Source: Gammaproteobacteria bacterium
GTDB taxonomy: Bacteria; Pseudomonadota; Gammaproteobacteria; Pseudomonadales; Pseudomonadaceae
DNA: 64,000 nt
Assembly (NCBI GenBank): GCA_012728315.1
Contig: JAAYFI010000065.1
Span: 62,001-126,000 of the forward strand
Direction of reading: 5' to 3'
The notes under the pieces: model-generated
The model's input: only the letters and a program-made list of their open reading frames with translations
Databases searched by the model: none
Told to the model about the DNA's origin: nothing
In this document: piece by piece, positions 51,177 through 59,429 of the stretch
Numbering within the stretch: the stretch's first letter is position 1
Layout: the number at the start of each line of letters is the position of its first letter
Translations under genes and position numbers: made by a program

Positions 51177-52238
51177 TTAGTCACCATCATGGGCATTAAA
51201 GCCGAGCTGCACACCCAGTGCGCGCGCCACATCTTTTTCATGCAGACGGTGCAAGCGATCAAAACTGTCATATAAGGCAAACAAGGCTTGGCGCTGCTGC
51301 TTATCTTGCAGCAACAAAGTTAGCGGCTGTTTGAAAGCAACCAGCTCTTGCTGTGCTTGCAAATACGCAGCATCGATTTGCTTAACCAGATCTGCATGCT
51401 CAGCCGCTAACAGTGCGCGAATGGAATGTTGCTCAGCACCCTGCCAAATCGCTAAGGCACTGTCGATTTCAGCAGACAAATTGCTGAGCGAAGCCTGACT
51501 GCGCCATGACTGCGCTTGATACGGCTGAGCGATATCTTGAATGCTGCGCCCCAATGGTGTGCCGAGTTTTTTCTTCAGGCCATCGAGACTGATGACTTGT
51601 GCTTGCAAAATAGCTGTTAGTGCTTCCAATGGCTCAGCGTAGCGCTGATTAGGGAATGTGCTGAGCTGCGCCAACATGCCTTGCTCGCCCTGCCACTGCG
51701 CGATCACGTCATCGGCCAGTTTCTGTTGATGCGCAGCGATGCTTTCTAACAGTGGGCAATAGCGTTGCTTTTGTGCGGCATCAGCCAGATCCAGCTCTGG
51801 ATCAAACAGCACATACTCATACGCACTGAGGCCTTGCACCACTACGCTAGCGCGTTCGAGACTGGACAGATTAGGCTCTGGATTGGCTTTAAGAAACTGC
51901 TTGACTTGACGTGCCACTAAATTTTTCTTATCCGGCCAAAACTGCACCTGCCAAGTACGATTACCTTCGTTCAATGGCCCTATCAATAACGGCTGTAGCG
52001 CGGCCCAAGCGTGCTGCGCTTGCAAGAAATCAGCGCGCGTTTGCGCAAGGTTTTGCTCGCCCTGACAGAACTCGCTCGCACTGCTGAGCAGTTTCTGATT
52101 ACTGGCTTGCCAATCTTGGTGCGCTCGGTAAATCACTTGTTCAGCTAAAGCAGCACTGGTTTGCTGGTAAGGATCAGCGCTGTTTGTACAGGCCAATACA
52201 CTGACAGCGGCGACTGCATAGACTATTTTTTTAAACAT
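51177..52238 (-). CDS. Imelysin-family lipoprotein (second of two)
   Basis: A 353-residue helical protein with a lipobox (SVLAC, Cys near residue 17), so it is a periplasmic-facing lipoprotein. It belongs to the imelysin/EfeO-M75 group thought to bind metal in iron uptake. The family GxHxxE motif is degenerate here: the aligned stretch reads GLSAYEYVLFD, keeping Glu but not His. It lies between the di-haem gene and the DUF1513 gene. Confidence 0.85.
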   Translation of the reverse strand: MFKKIVYAVAAVSVLACTNSADPYQQTSAALAEQVIYRAHQDWQASNQKLLSSASEFCQGEQNLAQTRADFLQAQHAWAALQPLLIGPLNEGNRTWQVQFWPDKKNLVARQVKQFLKANPEPNLSSLERASVVVQGLSAYEYVLFDPELDLADAAQKQRYCPLLESIAAHQQKLADDVIAQWQGEQGMLAQLSTFPNQRYAEPLEALTAILQAQVISLDGLKKKLGTPLGRSIQDIAQPYQAQSWRSQASLSNLSAEIDSALAIWQGAEQHSIRALLAAEHADLVKQIDAAYLQAQQELVAFKQPLTLLLQDKQQRQALFALYDSFDRLHRLHEKDVARALGVQLGFNAHDGD

Positions 52239-52247
52239 CGTTTATAC

Positions 52248-53657
52248 CTAAAGAGAATTAAGAAAAGCTAACAAAGCGTCGCGCTCAGGCTGCGAGAACT
52301 TTAACACCTGCTGTTTGGATGCTTCTGCTTCGCCAGAATGCCAGAGCACAGCCTCCATTAGATTGCGTGCGCGACCATCATGCAGAAAACGCGTATGACC
52401 ACTGACCGCCTCGGTTAAACCAATGCCCCACAACGGCGGTGTGCGCCAATCACGGCCGCTGGCTAAAAACTCAGGACGCTGATCGGCTAAGCCCTCACCC
52501 ATATCATGCAGCAGTAAATCGCTGTAAGGGAAAATCACTTGCTCGGCTAACTCAGGTTCAGCAGCATCTTTACGGGTCACAAAGCGTGGCGTGTGACAGC
52601 TGTGACAGTTAGCTTGCTGGAACAACTGCTTACCCTTTAATACCTCAGGACTATCAGGATTACGTCGAGCTGGCACAGCTAGGTTACGTGAATAAAACAG
52701 CACCTGCGCTTCAATTTTTTCATTAACCTCAGGCGCTCCCCCATCAGGTGCGGCGAGACAATCGCTTTGTTGCTCGGTACAGGCACTGCCACTCAGCAGC
52801 GGTGTCGATAAGCCCATATCATTAAAGAACGCATCAGCATTTTGCTGACGCATACTCGGTTGCCCCGCTTTCCAACCAAAACGGCCCAGCGCCAGCGCTT
52901 GCGCTTCATGCGACCAGACTTGATTGGCGCGGCCACGAATACCATCGCCATTGAGATCATCAGGGTCTTGATTGGCTAGAATATCTTCCTCTGCAATGGC
53001 TTCCAGTAAGCCCAAACCAATCATCGGTGGCGCCACCCGCGCCGACATCAGCACATCGGGGTGCATCGGTCCGTAACCTAGATCGCTGATTTGCACCTGC
53101 GGTTGTTGTAACTCAACCACGCTGCCATCAGCAAAAGTTACCGGAAGCGGCGTGTAACTGACACGCACGCGCCCCTCAGGCGCAACACCAGGGATCGCCA
53201 TATCCTGAAGCTGCCCGCCGTAGCTGGGCTCTGGAACAATGCCTTTTTTCGCCAGCAACTTTGCATCAGCGGCGCTTGCTGGAATCGATAAACGTACCAA
53301 CATCGACACGGCATTCACAGCATCAGGCGCAGGCGGATGCCCTCGACCATCTTTAATATGGCAATTCTGGCAAGCATTGGTATTGAACAACGGTCCTAAG
53401 CCATCACGAGACGTGGTGGTTGCTGGAGCGATCACCCACGGGCTGCGAAAGAAACTATTGCCCACGCTAAAATCCAAACGGCGGGTCGGCGCTAAATTAG
53501 CCGAAGGTAAAGAAAAAGCATTGGCATCAAACTTATTAACTGTCGTCGTGCCACCCGGGAAACGCTCTTGTGGATCAAAGCCGCTCAGTTCTGTGGCTGT
53601 TTGTGCCATAACCAAACTACTCAAACCGAGCAAACTTACTGCTAAAAAGACTTTCAT
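52248..53657 (-). CDS. Di-haem c-type cytochrome, thiol oxidoreductase-like (DUF1111)
   Basis: A periplasmic 469-residue protein with a signal peptide (cleavage after VMA) and two CxxCH haem motifs (CQNCH and CHSCH). It belongs to the DUF1111 di-haem family, distantly like MauG/cytochrome c peroxidases, and has no assigned substrate. It lies between two imelysin genes; redox handling of iron during uptake is an inference from that context. Confidence 0.88.
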   Translation of the reverse strand: MKVFLAVSLLGLSSLVMAQTATELSGFDPQERFPGGTTTVNKFDANAFSLPSANLAPTRRLDFSVGNSFFRSPWVIAPATTTSRDGLGPLFNTNACQNCHIKDGRGHPPAPDAVNAVSMLVRLSIPASAADAKLLAKKGIVPEPSYGGQLQDMAIPGVAPEGRVRVSYTPLPVTFADGSVVELQQPQVQISDLGYGPMHPDVLMSARVAPPMIGLGLLEAIAEEDILANQDPDDLNGDGIRGRANQVWSHEAQALALGRFGWKAGQPSMRQQNADAFFNDMGLSTPLLSGSACTEQQSDCLAAPDGGAPEVNEKIEAQVLFYSRNLAVPARRNPDSPEVLKGKQLFQQANCHSCHTPRFVTRKDAAEPELAEQVIFPYSDLLLHDMGEGLADQRPEFLASGRDWRTPPLWGIGLTEAVSGHTRFLHDGRARNLMEAVLWHSGEAEASKQQVLKFSQPERDALLAFLNSL

Positions 53658-53743
53658 GCCAACAACCTAAAACATCGATAAAAATGAGAACGCCGACAGT
53701 TGTCGGCATTCATTGTCTATTGCATTAACAAGACTATTGCGCT

Positions 53744-55081
53744 TTAAAACGCATGATCAGCCGTATCCGGATTTAACTCAGTAATGCCTAAGGCTAATGC
53801 TGCTTGTTCAATAGCGGTGGTTTGTTCAACCAAGGCAGCAATCGAATCACGCACAATTTTCTGCCCGTCAGCGTTGTCAGGATCAATCATCTGATCAAAG
53901 GCCATGCCATTTTCTGCAGCATCCACCATCACCTGCAAAGTTTTTTCCGTAGCGGCTAACTTGCTTTGTAACAGTTGATCCGCGTTGGCATCAGCCGCTT
54001 GCACCAGCTGTGCAATACTCGGACCTGTCAGCACAGTGCCATCAACTTTCTTATACTCACCCAAATACACATTGCGCACGCCTTTGGCGTTGTAGAAATG
54101 CGAGTTATGGGTGTTATCACTGAAGCAGTCATGCTCGTCTTCAGTAGAACTGGCTTCCAGCGCAACTTTCATCCGCTCGCCGGCCAACTCACCTAAACTC
54201 AAACTGCCCATGCCAAAAAACGCTTTGCGTAAGCCTTTTTCAGCACTTTCTGCCAGCAATTCAGCACGGTAGTTGTCTGAGTTACCGGTTGCCCACTGAG
54301 CCGTCATCTCAGCGAGATCATTCACCAATAAATCAGTGACAACTTTTAAATACTGACCGCGGCGTTCGCAATTGCCACCGGTGCAGTTTTCATCGGTTAA
54401 ATAATCCGTGTAAGAACGCTCACCGGCACCGGGCTGGGTACCATTTAAATCCTGCCCCCAGAGCAAAAACTCAATGGCATGGTAACCGGTGGCAACGTTG
54501 GCTTCAGAGCCGCCGAGTTCATTTAAATCAGCTAATAATTCAGCCGTTAACTCACTGACATCAACTTTCTCTTCACCCACTTGAATGCTCTGGCTGGCAA
54601 TAATATTAGCGGTGGCGCCGTCATTGCCTAAAGCGTACTGATAGTCACCATCGACATAATCAATCAAGCCTTCATCCAAAGGCCAAGCGTTAACCTGCCC
54701 TTCCCACTCATCCACCAAGGGGTTACCAAAACGAAACACTTCAGATTGCATATAAGGGACGCGTGCAGCTAACCAAGCATCTTTGGCCGCTTGTTGAGTT
54801 TGTGCACTGGGCGCTGCGACGAAGGCATTGACCGCAACCTGCAAAGCTTGCGCGGTGCTGTGCGCATCAGCAAAGGTGGCATGAGCGATATCAGCGTAGT
54901 GACTGATCACTTGCTCGCGGGTGATGGCGTGTGCATCTGCCGCTTTAGCTGCTTCTAAGGTTGTCGCAGCAGACGTTGGCATTGCTGCAGCCTTTGCAGT
55001 GCTAGGCTCGCTATCGCCGCAAGCCACTAGATTAATTGCCAAAGCCAACACAGTCAGATGAGCAAATGAAAAAACACGCAT
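53744..55081 (-). CDS. Imelysin-family lipoprotein (first of two, IcmP-like)
   Basis: A 445-residue protein with a lipobox (NLVAC, Cys near residue 21) and two imelysin repeats. The metal-site motif GxHxxE is intact as GYHAIEF. P. aeruginosa IcmP has the same architecture and neighbours. It is the first gene of the cluster and sits below a candidate Fur box. A role in iron acquisition is family-level knowledge; proteolysis is less certain. Confidence 0.88.
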   Translation of the reverse strand: MRVFSFAHLTVLALAINLVACGDSEPSTAKAAAMPTSAATTLEAAKAADAHAITREQVISHYADIAHATFADAHSTAQALQVAVNAFVAAPSAQTQQAAKDAWLAARVPYMQSEVFRFGNPLVDEWEGQVNAWPLDEGLIDYVDGDYQYALGNDGATANIIASQSIQVGEEKVDVSELTAELLADLNELGGSEANVATGYHAIEFLLWGQDLNGTQPGAGERSYTDYLTDENCTGGNCERRGQYLKVVTDLLVNDLAEMTAQWATGNSDNYRAELLAESAEKGLRKAFFGMGSLSLGELAGERMKVALEASSTEDEHDCFSDNTHNSHFYNAKGVRNVYLGEYKKVDGTVLTGPSIAQLVQAADANADQLLQSKLAATEKTLQVMVDAAENGMAFDQMIDPDNADGQKIVRDSIAALVEQTTAIEQAALALGITELNPDTADHAF

Positions 55082-55135
55082 TAGAATATCCTTGCAGAGT
55101 TAAAGCAGAGTTGATAGTGATTAGAACAGGCAAAC

Positions 55136-55154
55136 AATAATGATAAAGATTTGC
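55136..55154 (-). promoter_or_regulatory. Candidate Fur box of the imelysin cluster
   Basis: AATAATGATAAAGATTTGC matches the 19-bp Fur consensus at 14 positions by eye. A second partial match (GATAGTGATTAG) lies at 55113-55124, closer to the start codon. The family is iron-regulated in Pseudomonas, which fits. Confidence 0.6.
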
Positions 55155-55166
55155 ATTTAATGCAAA
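55150..55166. promoter_or_regulatory. Perfect 8-bp inverted repeat beside the Fur box
   Basis: TTTGCATT-T-AATGCAAA is a dyad with a one-base spacer. It overlaps the Fur-like site by five bases and could be an operator for a second regulator. Confidence 0.4.
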
Positions 55167-55344
55167 GGTTTTTTATAAATTCAATGCATTTAACTGAGCG
55201 AGCTACCTTTCCTGCCATACAATACCTGGGTTTTGCTGCGCTCCAGTTTGTCTACAACTCAAGCAATACAGCACAGCAATCTGTCTTGGTGCTTAAACCC
55301 CTAAGCCTAGCTATCAATACTGCATGCGCGTTTTGCAGGCATAA

Positions 55345-55370
55345 AAAAACCCAGCCGAAGCTGGGTTTTT
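55345..55370 (-). terminator. Terminator of glyA
   Basis: AAAAACCCAGC pairs with GCTGGGTTTTT around a four-base loop (TTCG when read leftward, a stable UUCG tetraloop). T tracts occur on both sides, so it may also act on + strand transcripts. Confidence 0.93.
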
Positions 55371-55385
55371 TAAGCAAAGGTCTAC

Positions 55386-56639
55386 TTAGTTGCCGTATAC
55401 CGGAAACTTCGCGCAAACCGCTTGCACTTTGGCACGCACCGCATCAATCACAGACTGATCGCCCATGTTGTCGAGGATGTCGCAAATCCAACCGGCCAAC
55501 TCGCGGCACTCTGCTTCTTTAAAGCCGCGCGTTGTCACTGCTGGTGTACCGATACGCAAGCCTGACGTCACAAAAGGTGAACGTGGGTCATTGGGTACAG
55601 AGTTTTTGTTGACAGTGATAAAGGCTTCGCCTAAAGCGGCATCCGCATCTTTACCGGTGATGTCTTGCTTGATCAGGGATACCAAGAACAAATGGTTGAA
55701 CGTACCACCAGAAACCACATCAAAGCCACGCTCAATGAACACATTGGCCATGGTCTGAGCGTTTTTGATCACTTGCTTTTGGTACTCTTTAAACTCAGGC
55801 TGCAATGCTTCTTTAAAGCAGATCGCTTTACCAGCAATCACGTGCTCTAAAGGACCACCTTGACTGCCTGGGAATACTGCAGAGTTCAGTTTCTTTTCAA
55901 TGTCTGGATTAGAGCGCGCCAGAATCAAACCACCGCGTGGACCACGTAAAGTTTTGTGCGTTGTTGTTGTTACAACATCAGCGTATGGCACTGGGTTCGG
56001 GTAGACACCGGCGGCAACTAAGCCTGCAACGTGAGCCATATCAACAAACAAATAAGCGCCAACTTTATCCGCGATTTCACGGAAACGTGGGAAATCGAGA
56101 ACCTGTGAGTAGGCCGAGAAACCTGCCACGATCATTTTGGGTTTGTGCTCTACAGCCAAACGCTCAACTTCGTCGTAGTCAATTAAACCTGCCTCGTCAA
56201 TTCCGTACTGCACAGCATTATAGAGCTGACCTGAAGAACTGACGCTCGCACCGTGAGTCAAGTGTCCACCGTGCGCCAAGCTCATACCTAAAATGGTGTC
56301 ACCCGCTTCTAATAAGGCTAAGTACACCGCAGAGTTTGCTTGTGAACCAGCGTGCGGCTGAACGTTAGCATAATCAGCGCCGAACAACTCTTTAGCGCGA
56401 TCAATCGCTAACTGCTCGATAATATCAACGTACTCACAGCCACCGTAGTAGCGTTTTCCTGGGTAGCCTTCTGCGTATTTGTTGGTCAGCACAGAACCTT
56501 GTGCCTCCATTACCGCAGGGCTGGTGTAGTTTTCTGATGCAATCAGCTCAATGTGCTCTTCTTGGCGCTGGGCTTCTTTCTCCATCGCATCAAAAAGTTC
56601 AGGATCAAATCGGGCAATGGTCAAATCACGGCTGAACAT
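55386..56639 (-). CDS. glyA: Serine hydroxymethyltransferase
   Basis: A PLP enzyme interconverting serine and glycine and supplying one-carbon units. The 417-residue protein has [20 protein letters not shown], the PLP-lysine segment [14 protein letters not shown] and [17 protein letters not shown] at 56639 has GAGGA at six-base spacing, preferred to the GTG/ATG four codons upstream. Confidence 0.98.
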   Translation of the reverse strand: MFSRDLTIARFDPELFDAMEKEAQRQEEHIELIASENYTSPAVMEAQGSVLTNKYAEGYPGKRYYGGCEYVDIIEQLAIDRAKELFGADYANVQPHAGSQANSAVYLALLEAGDTILGMSLAHGGHLTHGASVSSSGQLYNAVQYGIDEAGLIDYDEVERLAVEHKPKMIVAGFSAYSQVLDFPRFREIADKVGAYLFVDMAHVAGLVAAGVYPNPVPYADVVTTTTHKTLRGPRGGLILARSNPDIEKKLNSAVFPGSQGGPLEHVIAGKAICFKEALQPEFKEYQKQVIKNAQTMANVFIERGFDVVSGGTFNHLFLVSLIKQDITGKDADAALGEAFITVNKNSVPNDPRSPFVTSGLRIGTPAVTTRGFKEAECRELAGWICDILDNMGDQSVIDAVRAKVQAVCAKFPVYGN

Positions 56640-57329
56640 AGCGGTCCTCATGGAATCAACAAGGCTAATGAAATATATAAGATGGAGATTCTACAGTATC
56701 TGAGCGGTCATAGCACATGAAAGGCTATCACTCTGACAATAAGTCTTACTCACGCAGATTTTATGACAAAAATAACGACCCAAAACCATTGCTCTGCAAT
56801 AAATGTAAATCTGCACAGTTGACTGTTACTGCAATAGTGCAAACACCACCAATGGTCAACGAGTACTTCGGGGTGGGTGTGACAAGCGAGCCAAGGATGG
56901 CGAGCGCCGGAGTTGAGCCCAGGATGGGCTCATCGACGGATAAACACCTACCCCGAAGTACGGCATGCCCCAATTATCGCATCCAAATAAAGCAAAGCAT
57001 CCAGAGCGATTTGTGCACGCCGTACCTGACTCAGAAATACGATATACCCCCGATTCAGAATCACCGCATGCACCTGTCTCATCAACACCACTGGCACTAT
57101 AAAACAAACAACAAATATGCACATGACACAACGCCCGGCATTCTTTGCGGGCGAGCCGCCCGTGCACAGTCAGCAGACCTCGCCACAATTAAGCCGCTGC
57201 AGGCAACACAAACACCTGCAACTACTGATTAATTTTCTGTAAAACGCTACAATCTTGGCACTTTTAAGGTCGCTCTTTTAGCAATAGACGCAAGACCCAT
57301 CATTTACCCATTAACTATTTAGGTCGCTC
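56640..57329. other. Intergenic region with a palindromic repeat (690 bp)
   Basis: It holds the intact repeat at 56863-56961 and the promoters of glyA and ettA. A 171-codon open frame on + runs through the repeat but lacks a ribosome-binding site and homologous features. A short stretch at 57012-57030 (GTGCACGCCGTACCTGACTC) resembles the repeat end. Confidence 0.6.
56863..56961 (+). repeat. Palindromic repeat element, intact copy
   Basis: Arms GTACTTCGGGGTGGGTGT (56863-56880) and ACACCTACCCCGAAGTAC (56944-56961) are inverted with 17 of 18 bases matching. Between them lie two hairpins, GCCA-AGGA-TGGC and GAGCCC-AGGAT-GGGCTC, within a 14-base direct repeat (56888-56901 and 56915-56928). Folded, it is a three-stem cruciform. 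It extends to GGCATGC at 56968. Confidence 0.85.
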
Positions 57330-58994
57330 ATGTCTCAATACGTTTTCACCATGCACCGTCTCGGCAAAGTTGTGCCACCTAAGCGCGAGATTCTCAAAGA
57401 TATTTCCTTATCCTTTTTCCCAGGCGCAAAAATCGGTGTACTCGGCCTAAACGGCTCAGGTAAATCCACATTGCTGCGCATTATGGCCGGAGTTGACACC
57501 GAGTTTAATGGTGAGGCCCGCCCAATGCCGGGCTTAAATATTGGCTATTTGCCACAAGAACCACAACTCGACCCACAAAAAACCGTACGCGAAACCGTCG
57601 AAGAAGCACTCGGCGAAATTAAAGCTGCACAAGCCCGCCTCGATGAAGTCTATGCCGCTTATGCTGAGCCTGATGCAGACTTTGACGCACTGGCCAGCGA
57701 ACAAGCCAAGCTCGAAGCCATTCTCCAAGCAAGCGATGGACACAATATCGAACGCCAGCTGGAAGTTGCTGCTGATGCCCTGCGCTTACCCGCTTGGGAC
57801 GCTAAAGTTGAACACCTATCGGGGGGTGAAAAACGCCGCGTAGCACTATGCCGCCTACTGCTCTCAGCACCAGATATGTTACTACTCGACGAGCCCACCA
57901 ACCACCTAGACGCCGACTCAGTGGCTTGGCTTGAACGCTTCCTACATGATTTCACCGGCACCGTAGTGGCCATCACCCACGACCGTTACTTCTTAGACAA
58001 CGTCGCCGGCTGGATTCTGGAATTAGACCGCGGCCAAGGCATTCCATTCGAAGGCAACTACTCACAGTGGCTGGAAGCTAAAGCTGCGCGCTTAAGTCAA
58101 GAAGCCAAACAAGAAGCCTCACACAATAAAGCCATGAAAGCTGAGCTTGAGTGGGTACGCCAAGGCGCGAAAGGCCGTCAATCCAAATCCAAAGCTCGCT
58201 TAGCCCGCTTTGAAGAAATGCAATCACAAGAGTTCCAAAAACGCAGCGAAACCAATGAGATTTATATCCCTGCAGGTGACCGTTTAGGCGATCAAGTCAT
58301 CGAGGTCAGAGGTGTGAGCAAGGCCTATGGTGACCGCGTTTTAATTGATAACTTGTCCTTCACTGTACCTAAGGGCGCGATTGTCGGCGTAATCGGTGGT
58401 AACGGTGCGGGTAAGTCCACTCTGTTTCGGATGATCATGGGCACTGAACAACCCGACTCAGGCGAAATCATTATTGGCGAAACGGTAAAGCTCGCCAGTG
58501 TCGATCAGCAGCGTGACAACCTCGATGGTTCAAAAACCGTCTGGGAGCAAATCTCTGATGGCTACGACATGATTAAAGTCGGTAACTATGAAGTGTCTTC
58601 GCGTGGTTATGTTGGACGCTTTAACTTTAAAGGTGCCGACCAACAAAAATTCGTCAAGGACTTATCCGGCGGTGAACGCGGACGCTTGCATTTAGCCTTA
58701 ACCCTTAAGCAAGGCGCCAACGTTTTACTGCTCGACGAACCCTCCAACGACCTCGACGTAGAAACCTTACGCGCACTGGAAGAAGCCTTGCTGGACTTCC
58801 CAGGCTCTGCCATTGTGATCTCCCACGACCGCTGGTTCCTTGACCGTATCGCCACGCACATCTTGTCTTATGAAGATGACTCCAGCGTCGTATTCTTCGA
58901 GGGTAACTACACAGAATACGAAGCAGATCGCAAGAAGCGCCTAGGGGATGCCGCCGCACAACCCAAGCGCGTACGCTATAAACGCTTAGCCTAA
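57330..58994 (+). CDS. ettA: Energy-dependent translational throttle protein EttA
   Basis: An ABC-F ATPase that binds the ribosomal E site and gates entry into elongation according to ATP/ADP ratio. The 554-residue protein has two ABC domains: Walker A GLNGSGKST and signature LSGGEKRR in the first, GGNGAGKST and LSGGERGR in the second. The linker between them is charged and helical, as in ABC-F proteins. It has no membrane segment. arfA, another stalled-ribosome factor, follows. Confidence 0.95.
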   Translation: MSQYVFTMHRLGKVVPPKREILKDISLSFFPGAKIGVLGLNGSGKSTLLRIMAGVDTEFNGEARPMPGLNIGYLPQEPQLDPQKTVRETVEEALGEIKAAQARLDEVYAAYAEPDADFDALASEQAKLEAILQASDGHNIERQLEVAADALRLPAWDAKVEHLSGGEKRRVALCRLLLSAPDMLLLDEPTNHLDADSVAWLERFLHDFTGTVVAITHDRYFLDNVAGWILELDRGQGIPFEGNYSQWLEAKAARLSQEAKQEASHNKAMKAELEWVRQGAKGRQSKSKARLARFEEMQSQEFQKRSETNEIYIPAGDRLGDQVIEVRGVSKAYGDRVLIDNLSFTVPKGAIVGVIGGNGAGKSTLFRMIMGTEQPDSGEIIIGETVKLASVDQQRDNLDGSKTVWEQISDGYDMIKVGNYEVSSRGYVGRFNFKGADQQKFVKDLSGGERGRLHLALTLKQGANVLLLDEPSNDLDVETLRALEEALLDFPGSAIVISHDRWFLDRIATHILSYEDDSSVVFFEGNYTEYEADRKKRLGDAAAQPKRVRYKRLA

Positions 58995-59004
58995 GCACAC
59001 TTAT

Positions 59005-59050
59005 TTTTATCAGCGGCTGCACTTTTTACAGTGCAGTCGGTCTGATAAAA
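59005..59050. other. Imperfect hairpin between ettA and arfA
   Basis: TTTTATCAG and CTGATAAAA form an outer stem and TGCACT/AGTGCA an inner stem with partial pairing between. There is no T tract of terminator type on +. It may cap the ettA mRNA or act as a weak terminator. Confidence 0.45.
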
Positions 59051-59152
59051 GACATAGAAAACCACTGGACATCCATACAATCAAGTACAATACTAGTGGT
59101 GCTTAAACAGCCCCCTCCCATTAGGCGCCGATACCGGCAAAGGAGTACAAGC

Positions 59153-59320
59153 ATGAGTCAGCGTGAAAACAAGCGCACCAACAAAGCCAAGTCTATTGTT
59201 GCTCAACCGCTGTTTCGCAGCCGCCAAGAGCAACCTAAAAAAGGCAAAGGCAGCTACCGCCGCAACCAAAAAGCCTCTCGGTTTAATAGCCCAGAGGCTT
59301 TTGTTTTTCTAGCAGCATAA
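59153..59320 (+). CDS. arfA: Alternative ribosome-rescue factor ArfA
   Basis: ArfA recruits RF2 to ribosomes stalled on mRNAs without a stop codon, backing up tmRNA. The 55-residue protein has the ArfA core QPLFRSRQEQPKKGKGSY (residues 18-35; E. coli has DPLFRQRVEKNKKGKGSY). AAGGAG lies eight bases before the ATG. A terminator-like hairpin lies inside the reading frame (codons 39-50), as known for E. coli arfA, so most transcripts should lack the stop codon. The full-length product ends in FVFLAA, like an ssrA tag. It was too short for routine ORF calling and is identified by the motif. Confidence 0.9.
   Translation: MSQRENKRTNKAKSIVAQPLFRSRQEQPKKGKGSYRRNQKASRFNSPEAFVFLAA
59269..59308 (+). 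terminator. Terminator hairpin nested in the arfA coding region
   Basis: AAAAGCCTCT pairs with AGAGGCTTTT (59269-59278 with 59293-59302), followed by a T-rich tract ending at 59308. The arfA stop codon is at 59318-59320, about ten bases beyond. Confidence 0.88.
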
Positions 59321-59429
59321 GATATTTTGCATTCTCCAGTTACAGGCCTCTCTATATACTCCCTATGACTGACTTTATAATACGGCTCAGCATGTTAAAG
59401 TTGAGTCCTAACATATATTGAGATTAGCC

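Larger units (their letters stand above)
55082..55385. other. Intergenic region: imelysin promoter and glyA terminator
   Basis: 304 bp. The left part carries the Fur-like site and a perfect palindrome, the right end the glyA terminator. I see nothing coding in between. Confidence 0.7.

Noticed and set aside
56717..57232. A 171-codon open frame on + downstream of glyA
   Set aside because: It runs through the palindromic repeat, has no ribosome-binding site, and its composition (many His, Thr, Pro, Gln) does not look like a folded protein.
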